This document shows positions 18,252 through 31,145 of a stretch of DNA of 64,000 bases, one piece after another. The notes under the pieces are model-generated. The model did no database searches and was not told the origin of the DNA. It saw nothing but the letters and a program-made list of their open reading frames with translations. The translations under genes and the position numbers were made by a program. The first letter of the stretch is position 1. Each line of letters begins with the position of its first letter. This DNA comes from Burkholderia savannae (GTDB lineage Bacteria; Pseudomonadota; Gammaproteobacteria; Burkholderiales; Burkholderiaceae). The stretch is taken from assembly GCF_001524445.2 (NCBI RefSeq), contig NZ_CP013417.1, forward strand, positions 434,001-498,000, given 5' to 3'.

Positions 18252-19058
18252 ATGTCGTCCATGAAGATTGCGATTGCTGGTGCGTCCGGCCGGATGGGCC
18301 GGATGCTGATCGAAGCGGTGCTCGACGCACCCGACGCGACGCTCGTCGGTGCGCTCGACCGCGCGGGCTCGCCGCAGCTCGGCCAGGACGCGGGCGCGTT
18401 CCTCGGCAAGGAGACCGGAGTCGCGCTCACCGACGATATCGAGCGCGTGTGCGCCGAGGCCGACTACCTGATCGACTTCACCCGCCCCGAAGGCACGCTT
18501 GTCCACCTGGACGCGGCGCAGCGCCACGACGTGAAGCTCGTGATCGGCACGACGGGCTTCAGCGAGCCGCAGAAGGCGCAGCTGCGCGCGGCGGGCGAGA
18601 AGATCGCGCTCGTGTTCTCGGCGAACATGAGCGTCGGCGTGAACGTCACGATGAAGCTGCTCGAATTCGCGGCGAAGCAGTTCGCGCAGGGCTACGACAT
18701 CGAGATCATCGAGGCGCACCACCGGCACAAGGTCGACGCGCCGTCCGGCACCGCGCTGATGATGGGCGAGACGATCGCGGCCGCGCTCGGCCGCTCGCTC
18801 GACGATTGCGCGGTCTACGGCCGCCACGGCGTGACGGGCGAGCGCGATCCGTCGACGATCGGCTTCTCGGCGATCCGCGGCGGCGACATCGTCGGCGATC
18901 ACACGGTGCTCTTCGCCGGCATCGGCGAGCGCATCGAGATCACGCACAAGTCGGCGAGCCGCGTGTCATACGCGCAGGGCTCGCTGCGCGCGGCGCGCTT
19001 CCTCGCCGGCCACAAGACCGGCTTCTTCGACATGCAGGACGTGCTCGGCCTGCGCTGA
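18252..19058 (+). CDS. dapB: 4-hydroxy-tetrahydrodipicolinate reductase
   Basis: NAD(P)H-dependent step of lysine and diaminopimelate synthesis. The protein is 268 residues. It shows the Rossmann start [16 protein letters not shown], the catalytic [16 protein letters not shown] and the C-terminal [22 protein letters not shown]. Two ATGs (18252 and 18261) are possible. The first is nearer the AGCAGG site, the second matches the usual family start. The gene is followed after 20 bases by an ExbB-like gene. Confidence 0.96.
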   Translation: MSSMKIAIAGASGRMGRMLIEAVLDAPDATLVGALDRAGSPQLGQDAGAFLGKETGVALTDDIERVCAEADYLIDFTRPEGTLVHLDAAQRHDVKLVIGTTGFSEPQKAQLRAAGEKIALVFSANMSVGVNVTMKLLEFAAKQFAQGYDIEIIEAHHRHKVDAPSGTALMMGETIAAALGRSLDDCAVYGRHGVTGERDPSTIGFSAIRGGDIVGDHTVLFAGIGERIEITHKSASRVSYAQGSLRAARFLAGHKTGFFDMQDVLGLR

Positions 19059-19078
19059 GCGCCGCCTCGCGGGCATCG

Positions 19079-19786
19079 ATGGCGACCCCGACCGGCATCC
19101 TCCATTACCTCGAGAGCGGCGACACCGTCACGCACGCGGTTGCGTACGTGCTGCTCGCGATGTCGATCGCGAGCTGGTGCTTCCTGATCGTGAAGGCGTG
19201 GGTGCTCGTGCGCGCGAAGCGCCAGGGCCCGGCCGCGCTCGCGGCGTTCTGGCGGGCCGCGACGCTCGACGACGGCATCGCCGCGCTGCGCGCGACCGAC
19301 AAGGAGCGCGTGTTCGCGCCGCTCGCCGAGGCCGCGCGCGACGCCGACGCCGCGTCGCGCGTCGAGCCGCGCGCGCTGTCGGCGCGCGTCGAGCGCGGCG
19401 AGCGCGTGCTGCGCGCGCTGCGCCATGCGCTGCGCAAGTCGCAGCGGCGGCTCGAGTTCGGCCAGGTGCTGCTCGCGTCGATCGGCAGCACCGCGCCGTT
19501 CGTCGGCCTGCTCGGCACCGTCTGGGGGATCTATCACGCGCTCGGCAGCATCGCGGCGAGCGGGCAGGCGCAGATCGAGAACGTCGCCGGCCCGGTCGGC
19601 GAGGCGCTCATCATGACGGCGTTCGGCCTCGTCGTCGCGATTCCGGCGGTGCTCGCGTACAACATTCTCGGGCGGCTCGTGCGCCAGCTCGTCGAGGAGC
19701 TCGACGGCTTCGCGCGCGATCTGCACGTGTTCGTCTGCGGCGAGACGGCCGCGGCCCCGGCGGCCGATCCGGCCACCGCCGCGTAG
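19079..19786 (+). CDS. ExbB/TolQ/MotA-family proton-channel protein
   Basis: A 235-residue inner-membrane protein with three hydrophobic segments (residues ~15-35, ~130-155 and ~175-200). The family signature IGSTAPFVGLLGTVWGIYHAL is present, followed by the third helix ALIMTAFGLVVAIPAVLAYN. It forms a stator channel with the ExbD-like product next door and uses the proton gradient to energise a partner. No TonB, TolA or TolB gene is adjacent. Whether it serves TonB-like uptake or another task is not shown. The ATG at 19079 gives a normal length. Confidence 0.9.
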   Translation: MATPTGILHYLESGDTVTHAVAYVLLAMSIASWCFLIVKAWVLVRAKRQGPAALAAFWRAATLDDGIAALRATDKERVFAPLAEAARDADAASRVEPRALSARVERGERVLRALRHALRKSQRRLEFGQVLLASIGSTAPFVGLLGTVWGIYHALGSIAASGQAQIENVAGPVGEALIMTAFGLVVAIPAVLAYNILGRLVRQLVEELDGFARDLHVFVCGETAAAPAADPATAA

Positions 19787-19824
19787 GCGGCGCGTCGGTC
19801 CGGCAATCCAGCGAGGAGGGCGGC

Positions 19825-20331
19825 ATGGCGTTCGGCGGACTCGATCATCAGCACACGTCGCAGCCGATGGCGGACATCAACATGACGCCGCTCATCGACG
19901 TGATGCTCGTGCTGCTCGTCATCTTCATCATCACCGCGCCGCTCCTCACGCATGCGATCCGGCTCGATTTGCCGAAAGTCGCGGCGGCGCCCGCGCGCGA
20001 GACGCCCGAGACGATCACGGTGTCGATCGACGCGGCGGGCAAGCTGTACTGGAACGACGCGCCCGTGGCGTTCGACGCGCTCGCCGCGCGGCTGCGCGAC
20101 GCGGCGGCAGGCGGCAAGGACCCGGAACTGCACCTGCGGGCCGCGCGCGACACCCGCTACGACACGATCGCGCGGGTGATGGGCGCCGCGCAGCAGGCGG
20201 GCGTCGCGCGGATCGGCTTCGTCACCGACGTGTCCGGGAAGCCCGATGCGCGCGGGAATCCGCCGGCGCGGCCGTCGCCGCAGCGCGACGCGCGGCTTGC
20301 GCCGTCGCTGCAGCCGCCGCCGCGGCCGTAG
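19825..20331 (+). CDS. ExbD/TolR-family protein
   Basis: A 168-residue protein with one N-terminal membrane helix. The conserved MADINMTPLIDVMLVLLVIF includes the proton-relay aspartate. A periplasmic ExbD domain (ITVSIDAAGKLYWND, LRAARDTRYDTIARVMGAAQ) and a Pro/Arg-rich tail of ~25 residues follow. The ATG at 19825 follows GAGGAGGGCGG. It pairs with the ExbB-like gene 38 bases upstream. Confidence 0.9.
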   Translation: MAFGGLDHQHTSQPMADINMTPLIDVMLVLLVIFIITAPLLTHAIRLDLPKVAAAPARETPETITVSIDAAGKLYWNDAPVAFDALAARLRDAAAGGKDPELHLRAARDTRYDTIARVMGAAQQAGVARIGFVTDVSGKPDARGNPPARPSPQRDARLAPSLQPPPRP

Positions 20332-20481
20332 CCGTCCGCCCACGCTGTCCGCCCGTGCCGGTCGCACCGCTCGCGCCACCCGTGTCACCCGCACCACCCG
20401 CACCACCCGCGACGTCCGCGCCACGCTGATCGCCGCCCGCGGCCGCGCCAACGGCCTTGCCGGCCGGCGCGGACGGTATAA

Positions 20482-23196
<2,715 letters not shown>

Positions 23197-23238
23197 CGGC
23201 GCACGGCGGCGCAGGCACGCAACAGCCAAGGAGCGAAG

Positions 23239-23790
23239 GTGATCCGCAGATCGTTTTTGATGTTCGTGGGCAGCGCGGTGCTGCTGTCCGCGTGTGGTTT
23301 CAAGCTGCGCGGGCAGCAGGACTACGCGTTCAAGCATCTGTACATCGCCGGCGCGCCGCCCGCGGCGGCGGCGCGGCTCACGCGCCTCGTCGAGGCGGGC
23401 AGCGACACGAAGATCGTCAAGACGCCGGGCGAGGCGGACGCGGTGCTGAGCCTGTCCGAATCGCGCGGTCAGGGCACGCTGACGCTCGACAAGTACGGCA
23501 CGGTCCAGGAGTACCAGCTCAACTATTCGCTGAACTACACGCTTTTGGCCAAGGACGGCGCCGCGCTGATTCCGCCGAGCGTGATCGCGCTCAATCGCGC
23601 GATGACGTATAGCGCGCAGTACACGAACGCGAAGGCGCAGGAGTCCGAGATCCTGTTCGCGGACATGCAGAACGACGCGATCGATCAGCTGATGCGCCGG
23701 CTCGCGATCGTGCGCACGCTGCATCCGGAGCCGGGCCAGGGCGTGCCGGGCGTCACGCCGCGCGCGCCGCTGCCGCCGCCGCCGCTGTGA
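23239..23790 (+). CDS. lptE: LPS-assembly lipoprotein LptE
   Basis: Plug lipoprotein of the LptD LPS translocon in the outer membrane. The protein is 183 residues. Signal peptide MIRRSFLMFVGSAVLLSAC has a lipobox (LSAC), followed by GFKLRGQ, the typical LptE start of the mature protein. The GTG at 23239 follows AAGGAG. A Pro-rich C-terminus ends the protein. It lies between leuS and holA, the usual proteobacterial order. Confidence 0.93.
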   Translation: MIRRSFLMFVGSAVLLSACGFKLRGQQDYAFKHLYIAGAPPAAAARLTRLVEAGSDTKIVKTPGEADAVLSLSESRGQGTLTLDKYGTVQEYQLNYSLNYTLLAKDGAALIPPSVIALNRAMTYSAQYTNAKAQESEILFADMQNDAIDQLMRRLAIVRTLHPEPGQGVPGVTPRAPLPPPPL

Positions 23791-23835
23791 TCGCCGCGTT
23801 TTCCATTTCCCGTTCAACGATCGACGCAGGAACCG

Positions 23836-24924
23836 ATGCAACTGCGACTTGACGCACTGGAGCCGCATCTCGCGAAGGCGCTCGCCGGGCTGTACGTCGT
23901 CTACGGCGACGAGCCGCTGCTCGCGCAGGAAGCATGCGACAAGATCCGCGCGGCCGCGCGCGCCGGGGGCTTCACCGAGCGCTCGGTGCATACCGTCGAG
24001 CGCGGCTTCGACTGGAGCACGCTGATCGGCGCGAGCCAGGCGATGTCGCTGTTCGGCGAGCGGCAGCTCGTCGAGCTGCGGATTCCGTCCGGCAAGCCCG
24101 GCAAGGACGGCGCCGACGCGCTGAAGACGCTCGCCGGCGCGGGCAACCCTGACGTGCTGATGCTCGTCACGCTGCCGCGGCTCGACGCCGCGACGCAGAA
24201 GTCCGCGTGGTTCACGGCGCTCGTGAACGCGGGCGTCGCGCTGAAGATCGATCCGGTCGAGCGCGCGCAATTGCCGAACTGGATCGGCCAGCGGCTCGCG
24301 CTGCAGGGCCAGCGCGTCGCGCCGGGCGAGGACGGGCGGCGCGCGCTCGCGTTCGTCGCCGAGCGCGTCGAGGGCAATCTGCTCGCCGCGCATCAGGAGA
24401 TCCAGAAGCTCGGCCTGCTGTATCCGGCCGGCGCGCTGACGTTCGAGCAGATCCACGACGCGGTGCTGAACGTCGCGCGCTACGATGTGTTCAAGCTCAA
24501 CGAAGCGATGCTCGCGGGCGACGCCGCGCGGCTTGCGCGGATGATCGACGGCCTGAAGGGCGAGGGCGAGGCGCTCGTGCTCGTGCTGTGGGCGGTCGTC
24601 GAGGAGTTGCGCACGCTGCTTCGGATCAAGCGCGGCGTCGCGGCCGGCAAGCCGCTCGCCGTGCTCGTGCGCGAGAACCGCGTGTGGGGGCCGCGCGAGC
24701 GGCTCGTCGGGCCCGCGCTCGCGCGCGTGTCCGAAGCCGGGCTCGAGCACGCGCTCGCGTTCGCCGCGCGGCTCGACCGGCAGGTCAAGGGGCTCGCCGC
24801 CGTGTCGCGCGGCCCGGCGCGCGGCGAGCCGCCGCCCGACCCATGGGACGGCCTGTTCCAGCTCGCGATGACGGTCGCGCGCGCGTCCGGGCCAGGCGGC
24901 GACGCGCCACGCCGGCCAGCCTGA
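23836..24924 (+). CDS. holA: DNA polymerase III delta subunit
   Basis: Clamp-loader subunit that opens the beta clamp. The protein is 362 residues. N-terminal [22 protein letters not shown] and the [21 protein letters not shown] segment are family marks. The C-terminal collar domain contains [14 protein letters not shown]. The ATG follows CAGGAAC. The gene lies 45 bases after lptE and probably belongs to the leuS-lptE-holA operon. Confidence 0.93.
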   Translation: MQLRLDALEPHLAKALAGLYVVYGDEPLLAQEACDKIRAAARAGGFTERSVHTVERGFDWSTLIGASQAMSLFGERQLVELRIPSGKPGKDGADALKTLAGAGNPDVLMLVTLPRLDAATQKSAWFTALVNAGVALKIDPVERAQLPNWIGQRLALQGQRVAPGEDGRRALAFVAERVEGNLLAAHQEIQKLGLLYPAGALTFEQIHDAVLNVARYDVFKLNEAMLAGDAARLARMIDGLKGEGEALVLVLWAVVEELRTLLRIKRGVAAGKPLAVLVRENRVWGPRERLVGPALARVSEAGLEHALAFAARLDRQVKGLAAVSRGPARGEPPPDPWDGLFQLAMTVARASGPGGDAPRRPA

Positions 24925-25076
24925 GCGCGCTTTCGCGCCGGCGCTTACAATCGGCGTGGGGCGGCTCGGCATGGGGCGGTTCGCCGCCGCGTGACCGCCG
25001 CGGCAGCGCCCCGCGCATCCGCTTTCCGACAATCGTTTTTTCGCCGCTCGACGCGGCTTGCATTGCGAGTCTCACG

Positions 25077-26348
25077 ATGGATATCGATCAGTACATGACG
25101 GATGTCGGCCGCCGCGCGCGGCGTGCTGCGCGCGACGTCGCGCGCGCGTCCACCGCCGCGAAGAACGCCGCGCTCGAGGCGGTCGCGCGAGCGATCGAGC
25201 GCGACGCCGACGCACTGAAGGCGGCCAACGCGCGCGACGTCGCGCGCGCGAGGGACAAGGGTCACGACGCGGCGTTCATCGATCGCCTGACGCTGTCCGA
25301 CAAGGCGCTGAAGACGATGATCGAGGGGCTGCGCCAGGTCGCGGCGCTGCCGGACCCGATCGGCGAGATCGGCAACCTCAAGTACCGCCCGAGCGGCATC
25401 CAGGTCGGCCAGATGCGCGTGCCGCTCGGCGTGATCGGGATCATCTACGAATCGCGGCCGAACGTGACGGTCGACGCGGCCGCGCTGTGCCTGAAGTCCG
25501 GCAACGCGACGATCCTGCGCGGCGGCTCCGAAGCGCTCGAGTCGAACACCGCGCTCGCGAAGCTGATCGGCGAAGGGCTCGAGGCGGCGGGGCTGCCGCA
25601 GGATGCGGTGCAGGTCGTCGAGACCGCCGATCGCGCGGCGGTCGGCAAGCTGATCACGATGACCGAATACGTGGACGTGATCGTGCCGCGCGGCGGCAAG
25701 AGCCTGATCGAGCGGCTGATCAACGAGGCGCGCGTGCCGATGATCAAACACCTCGACGGCATCTGCCACGTGTACGTCGACGATCGCGCGAACCTGACGA
25801 AGGCGCTCACCGTCTGCGACAACGCGAAGACGCACCGCTACGGCACCTGCAACACGATGGAGACGCTGCTCGTCGCGCGCGGAATCGCGCCGGCGGTGCT
25901 GCCGCCGCTCGGCCGCCTGTATCGCGAGAAGGGCGTCGAGCTGCGCGTCGACGCGGACACGCGCGCGGTGCTCGAGGCGGCGGGCGTGGGCCCGCTCGTC
26001 GACGCGACCGACGAAGACTGGCGCACCGAATATCTCGCGCCCGTGCTCGCGGTCAAGATCGTCGACGGGATGGACGCCGCGATCGGGCACATCAACGAGT
26101 ACGGCTCGCATCACACCGACGCGATCGTCACCGAAGACCACGACCGCGCGATGCGCTTCCTGCGCGAAGTCGATTCGGCGAGCGTGATGGTGAACGCGTC
26201 GACGCGCTTCGCCGACGGCTTCGAGTTCGGCCTCGGCGCGGAGATCGGCATCTCGAACGACAAGCTGCACGCACGCGGCCCGGTCGGGCTCGAAGGGCTC
26301 ACGTCGCTGAAGTACGTGGTGCTCGGGCACGGCGAAGGGCGTCAGTGA
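25077..26348 (+). CDS. proA: Gamma-glutamyl phosphate reductase
   Basis: NADPH-dependent second step of proline synthesis, an aldehyde-dehydrogenase relative of 423 residues. It shows [36 protein letters not shown], the catalytic cysteine in [13 protein letters not shown] and the C-terminal [21 protein letters not shown]. The ATG at 25077 is chosen from the family N-terminus MDIDQYM. The upstream in-frame part is antisense-like noise over holA. Confidence 0.95.
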   Translation: MDIDQYMTDVGRRARRAARDVARASTAAKNAALEAVARAIERDADALKAANARDVARARDKGHDAAFIDRLTLSDKALKTMIEGLRQVAALPDPIGEIGNLKYRPSGIQVGQMRVPLGVIGIIYESRPNVTVDAAALCLKSGNATILRGGSEALESNTALAKLIGEGLEAAGLPQDAVQVVETADRAAVGKLITMTEYVDVIVPRGGKSLIERLINEARVPMIKHLDGICHVYVDDRANLTKALTVCDNAKTHRYGTCNTMETLLVARGIAPAVLPPLGRLYREKGVELRVDADTRAVLEAAGVGPLVDATDEDWRTEYLAPVLAVKIVDGMDAAIGHINEYGSHHTDAIVTEDHDRAMRFLREVDSASVMVNASTRFADGFEFGLGAEIGISNDKLHARGPVGLEGLTSLKYVVLGHGEGRQ

Positions 26349-26365
26349 CGAAAGGCGACTGATCA

Positions 26366-26788
26366 ATGACCATGCTCTGGGTGAAGACCTTCCATATCGT
26401 GCTGATCGCGTCGTGGTTCGCGGGGCTTTTCTATCTGCCGCGCATTTACGTGAACCTCGCGATGGAGACCGATCCCGCCGCCGTCCGGCGGCTGCTCGCG
26501 ATGGCGCGCAAGCTGTTCCGTTTCATGACGATCATCGCGGCGCCGGCGCTCGCGTGCGGCCTGTGGCTGTGGCTCGTGATCGGCATCGGGCAGGGGCAGG
26601 GCTGGGTACACGCGAAGCTCGCGGTCGTGCTGCTGCTCGTCATCTATCACGCGTATTGCGGGCATCTGCTGAAGGCGTTCGAGCGCGGCGAGAATCGCCG
26701 CTCGGACAAGTGGTATCGCGTGTTCAACGAGCTGCCGGTGCTCGGGATGCTCGCGGCCGTCGCGCTCGCGGTGATCAAGCCGTTTTGA
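26366..26788 (+). CDS. hemJ: HemJ-like protoporphyrinogen oxidase (CopD/UPF0093 family)
   Basis: A 140-residue inner-membrane protein with four hydrophobic segments. N-terminal LWVKTFHIVLIASWFAGLFYLPRI carries the conserved histidine. WVHAKLAVVLLLVIYHAYCG holds the second conserved His-Ala-Lys-Leu group. The C-terminal RVFNELPVLGMLAAVALAVIKPF is also typical. HemJ oxidises protoporphyrinogen IX to protoporphyrin IX in heme synthesis. The gene starts 17 bases after proA. Confidence 0.88.
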   Translation: MTMLWVKTFHIVLIASWFAGLFYLPRIYVNLAMETDPAAVRRLLAMARKLFRFMTIIAAPALACGLWLWLVIGIGQGQGWVHAKLAVVLLLVIYHAYCGHLLKAFERGENRRSDKWYRVFNELPVLGMLAAVALAVIKPF

Positions 26789-26854
26789 GCGCAGGCGGCG
26801 CTCGGCGTGGCCGCCGTCGCCGCGTCGATGCCGGCGCAGACGCCGGCGAGAAAG

Positions 26855-26881
26855 CCCCGGCCCTGGCGGCCGGGGTTTTTT
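26855..26881 (+). terminator. Intrinsic terminator after proA-hemJ
   Basis: CCCCGGCC pairs with GGCCGGGG around a five-base loop, followed by six T residues, 66 bases after the hemJ stop. Confidence 0.93.
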
Positions 26882-27147
26882 GTATGGCGGCGTGCGATGG
26901 GGACGGGCGCGGAAGTCGTGGTGTTCGTCGTGCGAAGCGGGCGCTCAATGCCTTTTGTTCGTATGTCCGCGCTCGCGCTCGAAACCGAAGCCCCGGCTCG
27001 CAGCGCGACGCCCGAGACTCGAAGTTCGGCGTCAGAATCGGGGCGCGAGCGTGGCGAACTTTCGCGCGCGGCCGCCCGGCGTTCCGTTCACGCCGATCAC
27101 GGGCTGGCGGCCGGCCCCGCAAGAGATTCGTGATATCAGAGGAACGT

Positions 27148-27210
27148 GCCTTGCCGGCCGCAGCGCGGTGTCGCGTGTCGCTTGTCCCCTTGCGGGACGG
27201 CCGGCAAGGC
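27148..27210. repeat. Inverted repeat with nested hairpin, 3' of hexR
   Basis: GCCTTGCCGGCC at 27148-27159 pairs perfectly with GGCCGGCAAGGC at 27199-27210. The loop itself contains GTCCC/GGGAC at 27184-27198. It lies 35 bases past the hexR stop on the minus strand, without a T tract. The rest of the 26882-27244 gap shows no gene. Confidence 0.55.
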
Positions 27211-27244
27211 GCGTTCGCCAGCCCGTGATTGGCGTGAGCAGGCT

Positions 27245-28270
27245 CTAATCCTTCACGTCCTCGACGTCGCGCGCGATGCGTGCTTCGCGCGACGCATCCT
27301 TCGGCGCGTCCTTCGATTCCTCTTGCGATGCGTCTCCCGGCATGTTTCCCAACGTGCCGCCCGATACGCCGCCCGACGTGTCTCTCGCCCCGTCCTTCGC
27401 CCCGTCCTTCGTCGCCTCCTTCGCCCCCTTCGCGTCGACGCCGATCCGCCGCCGCGTGATCGCTTCCTTCGCGCGGCCGAGCCGGTCGACGAGTTCGGGC
27501 CCGCGCCGCAGCGCGACGCCGACTGCGAGGATGTCGCCGATCGCGAGATGCGACATCCGCGACGTCATCGGCGAGAACACATCGGTTTCCTCGGCGACGT
27601 TCGACGCGAGGCTCACCGTCGACAACTGCGCGAGCGGCGAGTGGCTGTGCGTGATCGAGATCACCTTCGCGCCGCACGCGCGCGCCGCGCGCGCGGCGTC
27701 GACGATGTCGCGCGTGCGCCCGGTGTTCGAGATCGCGACGACGACGTCGTTCGCGCCGAGGAGCGCCGCCGACATCGAGAACGTATGCGGGTCCGAGTAC
27801 GCGACGCTCGGCACGCCGAGCCGGAAGAACTTGTGCTGGATGTCCTGCGCCGCGATGCCCGAGCCGCCCGCGCCGTAGAACTCGATGCGCGACGCGCGCG
27901 TCAGCAGCTCGATCGCGTCGGCGACGCTCGTCGCCGACAGGCTGTTGCGCACCTCGATCAGCGCGCCGATCGTGCGGTCGAACACCTTGCCGATGATGCC
28001 GGGTGCGCGCTCGTCGGGTTCGACGTCGCGATACACCGACGCGACGCCCGGCGCGACGCTCTGCGCGAGCCGGATCTTGAACTCGCGAAAGCCGCTGCAG
28101 CCGAGCGCCTGGCAGAAGCGCGCGATCGTCGGCTGGCTCGCGCCCGCGCGGGCGGCGAGCTCGATCATCGACAAATCGAGCACCTCGCGCGGCGCGGCGA
28201 GCACGAAGTCGGCGAGCTTGCGCTCGGACGGGCGAAGCTGTGCGCGGATCTTCTCGATACGGGGAAGCAT
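27245..28270 (-). CDS. hexR: RpiR/HexR-family regulator of the Entner-Doudoroff genes
   Basis: A 341-residue regulator. It has an N-terminal RpiR HTH (IRAQLRPSERKLADFVL, ARAGASQPTIARFCQALGCSG) and a sugar-isomerase (SIS) domain at about residues 120-250 (EFYGAGGSGIAAQDIQHKFFRLG, VVVAISNTGRTRDIVDAAR) that in HexR senses 2-keto-3-deoxy-6-phosphogluconate. After about residue 285 there is an unusual charged Lys/Asp/Gly-rich tail of ~55 residues. It is divergent from edd-eda, with two matching operators between. Confidence 0.92.
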   Translation of the reverse strand: MLPRIEKIRAQLRPSERKLADFVLAAPREVLDLSMIELAARAGASQPTIARFCQALGCSGFREFKIRLAQSVAPGVASVYRDVEPDERAPGIIGKVFDRTIGALIEVRNSLSATSVADAIELLTRASRIEFYGAGGSGIAAQDIQHKFFRLGVPSVAYSDPHTFSMSAALLGANDVVVAISNTGRTRDIVDAARAARACGAKVISITHSHSPLAQLSTVSLASNVAEETDVFSPMTSRMSHLAIGDILAVGVALRRGPELVDRLGRAKEAITRRRIGVDAKGAKEATKDGAKDGARDTSGGVSGGTLGNMPGDASQEESKDAPKDASREARIARDVEDVKD

Positions 28271-28324
28271 GATGCGAATTGACGCAGGAGAGGTTGGGGG
28301 ATGGATGTGAGTATCGCGGTAGTT

Positions 28325-28341
28325 TTGTAGAAAATCTACAA
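28325..28341. promoter_or_regulatory. Candidate HexR operator 1 (hexR side)
   Basis: TTGTAGAAAATCTACAA, a perfect 6-5-6 (also 7-3-7) palindrome in the hexR/edd spacer, 55 bases before the hexR start. A GATAAT on the minus strand at 28355-28360 would place it just after the hexR transcription start, which fits autorepression. Confidence 0.75.
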
Positions 28342-28459
28342 GAATTTTCTAGCGATTATCCTGATGGAGGTCATTGCGAATCAGGGTTAACGCTAGGTAT
28401 ATATGCTGTATTCATCAGCCATGGCGTAGCGTTATCGCCGGCTCTGCTGCGCTGCGAGA

Positions 28460-28488
28460 TTGCGAGCTTGTAGTTTTTCTACTAAACT
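28460..28488 (+). promoter_or_regulatory. Candidate edd promoter with HexR operator 2 in its spacer
   Basis: TTGCGA (28460-28465), 17 bases, TAAACT (28483-28488). The spacer is occupied by TTGTAGTTTTTCTACTA (28468-28484), which shares the TTGTAG-N5-CTAC layout of operator 1 with one mismatch in the last arm. Occupancy would block RNA polymerase. Confidence 0.65.
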
Positions 28489-28569
28489 CGCGCCGTTCGT
28501 TCGACTCGTCGGACGTCCCCACGATTCCAGCTTGCCGGCCTCGCCCGGCTCATGTGAGGAGCGCCCAGC

Positions 28570-30423
28570 ATGGCCACGCTGCACCCCACTCTTGCGTCCG
28601 TCACCGAGCGCGTGATCGCGCGCAGCCGACCGACCCGCCAAGCCTATCTCGCCCGCATCGACGCCGCGCAGGGCCGCTTCCCGGCGCGCGGCGCGCTGTC
28701 GTGCGCGAATCTCGCGCACGGCTTCGCGGGCCTCGAAGGCAGCGACAAGTTCGCGATCAAGGCGATCCGCGAGCCGAACATCGGCATCGTGTCGGCGTAC
28801 AACGAGATGCTGTCCGCGCATGCGCCGTACAAGAGCTTTCCCGACATCATCAAGGCGGCCGCGCGCGAGCGCGGCGGCGTCGCGCAGTTCGCGGGCGGCG
28901 TGCCGGCGATGTGCGACGGCGTGACGCAGGGCAATCCGGGGATGGAGCTGTCGCTGTTCTCGCGCGAAGCGATCGCGATGAGCACGGCCGTCGCGCTCAC
29001 GCACAACATGTTCGATGCGGCCCTTTGCCTCGGCATCTGCGACAAGATCGTGCCGGGCCTCTTGATCGGCGCGCTGCAGTTCGGCCATCTGCCGACGATC
29101 TTCGTGCCGGCCGGCCCGATGACGAGCGGCTTGTCGAACGACGACAAGGCGAAGATCCGCCAGCAGTTCGCGACGGGCCAGGTGGGCCGCGACGCGCTGC
29201 TCGAGGCCGAATCGGCCGCGTACCACGGCCACGGCACCTGCACGTTCTACGGCACCGCGAACAGCAACCAGATGCTGATGGAAGTGATGGGGCTGCATCT
29301 GCCGAGCGCGGCGTTCGTCCATCCGCACACGCCGCTGCGCGACGCGCTGACGGCCGAGGCCGCGCGCCGCGTGCTCGAGCTCACGGCCGAGCGCGGCAAC
29401 TACACGCCGATCGGCCACGTGATCGACGAGAAGGCGATCGTCAACGGCATCGTCGCGCTGCTCGCGACGGGCGGCTCGACGAACCACACGCTGCACCTCG
29501 TGGCGATCGCGCGCGCGGCGGGCATCCTGATCGACTGGGACGACTTCGACGCGCTGTCGGCCGCGGTGCCGCTTCTCGCGAAGATCTACCCGAACGGCAA
29601 GGCAGACGTGAATCACTTCCACGCGGCGGGCGGCATCGCGTTCCTCGTGCGCAACCTGCTCGAAGGCGGCTTGCTGCACGACGACGTGACGACCGTCGCG
29701 GGCAAGGGCCTTGCGCACTACACGAACGAGCCGCGCCTGATCGACGGCAAGCTGACGTGGGTGCCGGGCGTCGACGCGAGCGGCGACGACAAGGTGCTGC
29801 GGCCGATCGCCGCGCCGTTCCAGCCGGACGGCGGGCTGCGCCTGATGCAGGGCAGGCTCGGGCGCGGCGTGATCAAGATTTCGGCGGTCGCGCCCGAGCA
29901 CCGCAAGGTGAAGGCGAGCGCGATCGTGTTCGATTCGCAGGAAGCGGTGCAGGCCGCGTTCGACGCGGGCGAGTTGAAGCGCGATTTCGTCGCGGTCGTG
30001 CGGTTCCAGGGCGCGCGCGCGAACGGGATGCCGGAGCTGCATCGCCTTACGCCGCTGCTCGGCGTGCTGCAGGACGAGGGCTACCGCGTCGCGCTCGTGA
30101 CGGACGGCCGGATGTCCGGCGCGTCGGGCAAGGTGCCGGCCGTGATCCACGTGTCGCCCGAGGCGCTCTTGAGCGGCCCGCTCGGCAAGGTGCAAACGGG
30201 CGATACGATCGTGATCGACGCGCAAGCCGGCGTGCTCGACGTCGAGATCGACGATGCGCAATGGGCGGCGCGCGCGGTCGCGCGGCCCGCGCATCAGGCG
30301 GAAAACGAAGTCGGCTTCGGCCGTGAGTTGTTCGGCGTGTTCCGCGCGGCGGCCGCGCCGGCGGAGCAGGGCGCGTCGGTGTTCGGCGCGTTGGTGGGCG
30401 AAGCGGCCCACGTCACCGCATAA
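28570..30423 (+). CDS. edd: 6-phosphogluconate dehydratase
   Basis: First specific enzyme of the Entner-Doudoroff pathway, an Fe-S dehydratase of the IlvD/Edd family. The protein is 617 residues. Cluster-region motifs are visible: [36 protein letters not shown] and [15 protein letters not shown], plus [19 protein letters not shown] near the C-terminus. The ATG follows GAGGAGCGCCCAGC. eda follows after 19 bases. Confidence 0.97.
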   Translation: MATLHPTLASVTERVIARSRPTRQAYLARIDAAQGRFPARGALSCANLAHGFAGLEGSDKFAIKAIREPNIGIVSAYNEMLSAHAPYKSFPDIIKAAARERGGVAQFAGGVPAMCDGVTQGNPGMELSLFSREAIAMSTAVALTHNMFDAALCLGICDKIVPGLLIGALQFGHLPTIFVPAGPMTSGLSNDDKAKIRQQFATGQVGRDALLEAESAAYHGHGTCTFYGTANSNQMLMEVMGLHLPSAAFVHPHTPLRDALTAEAARRVLELTAERGNYTPIGHVIDEKAIVNGIVALLATGGSTNHTLHLVAIARAAGILIDWDDFDALSAAVPLLAKIYPNGKADVNHFHAAGGIAFLVRNLLEGGLLHDDVTTVAGKGLAHYTNEPRLIDGKLTWVPGVDASGDDKVLRPIAAPFQPDGGLRLMQGRLGRGVIKISAVAPEHRKVKASAIVFDSQEAVQAAFDAGELKRDFVAVVRFQGARANGMPELHRLTPLLGVLQDEGYRVALVTDGRMSGASGKVPAVIHVSPEALLSGPLGKVQTGDTIVIDAQAGVLDVEIDDAQWAARAVARPAHQAENEVGFGRELFGVFRAAAAPAEQGASVFGALVGEAAHVTA

Positions 30424-30442
30424 GCGAAAAGGAGCTGCATTG

Positions 30443-31069
30443 ATGAAGACGATTGGCGAGATCGTGAAGCTGGGCCCGGTGATTCCGGTGCTTGCATTCG
30501 ATTCGGTGGAACAGGGCGAGCAAGTGTCGCGCGCGTTGCACGCGGGCGGCGTGAAGGTGCTCGAGATCACGCTGCGCACCGCGGCCGGGCTCGAAGCGAT
30601 CAAGCGCGCGAGCGAGCTCGCCGACGACATCGTCGTCGGCGTCGGCACGATCACGAAGCCCGAGCAGTGCGCGCTCGCGAAGCAGGCGGGCGCGAAGTTC
30701 GGCGTATCGCCCGGCCTCACGAAGGAGATGCACCAGGCGGCCGTCGACGCCGGCCTGCCGCTTCTGCCCGGCGTGATGACGCCGACCGACATCATCGTCG
30801 CGCTCGAGCTCGGCTACGAGATCGTGAAGTTCTTCCCGGCGCAGCAGGCGGGCGGCGTGCCGATGCTGCAGGCGTTCCACGGCCCGTTCCCGGCGCTCAA
30901 GTTCTGCCCGACGGGCGGCATCACCGCCGAGACCGCGCCGAACTTCCTGAAGCTGCCGAACGTCGTGTGCGTCGGCGGCTCGTGGCTCACGCCGAAGGCG
31001 GCGCTCGCCGCGCAGGATTGGGCCGAGGTCACGCGCCTCGCGCAGGCGGCGAGCCGCCTCGCGCGCTGA
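30443..31069 (+). CDS. eda: 2-keto-3-deoxy-6-phosphogluconate aldolase
   Basis: Cleaves KDPG to pyruvate and glyceraldehyde-3-phosphate, completing the Entner-Doudoroff pathway. The protein is 208 residues, a normal length. Class I aldolase marks are present: GGVKVLEITLRT with the catalytic glutamate, GVGTI, and the Schiff-base lysine in EIVKFFPAQQAGG, then FCPTGGI. The ATG at 30443 follows AAAGGAG. Confidence 0.96.
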   Translation: MKTIGEIVKLGPVIPVLAFDSVEQGEQVSRALHAGGVKVLEITLRTAAGLEAIKRASELADDIVVGVGTITKPEQCALAKQAGAKFGVSPGLTKEMHQAAVDAGLPLLPGVMTPTDIIVALELGYEIVKFFPAQQAGGVPMLQAFHGPFPALKFCPTGGITAETAPNFLKLPNVVCVGGSWLTPKAALAAQDWAEVTRLAQAASRLAR

Positions 31070-31145
31070 ACGCCGCCGAGCGCATGCCAGCGGAAACCTT
31101 CGGACGAAACAATCGATCTGGTTGTTTTTGCGAGGGTTTTTGCCT

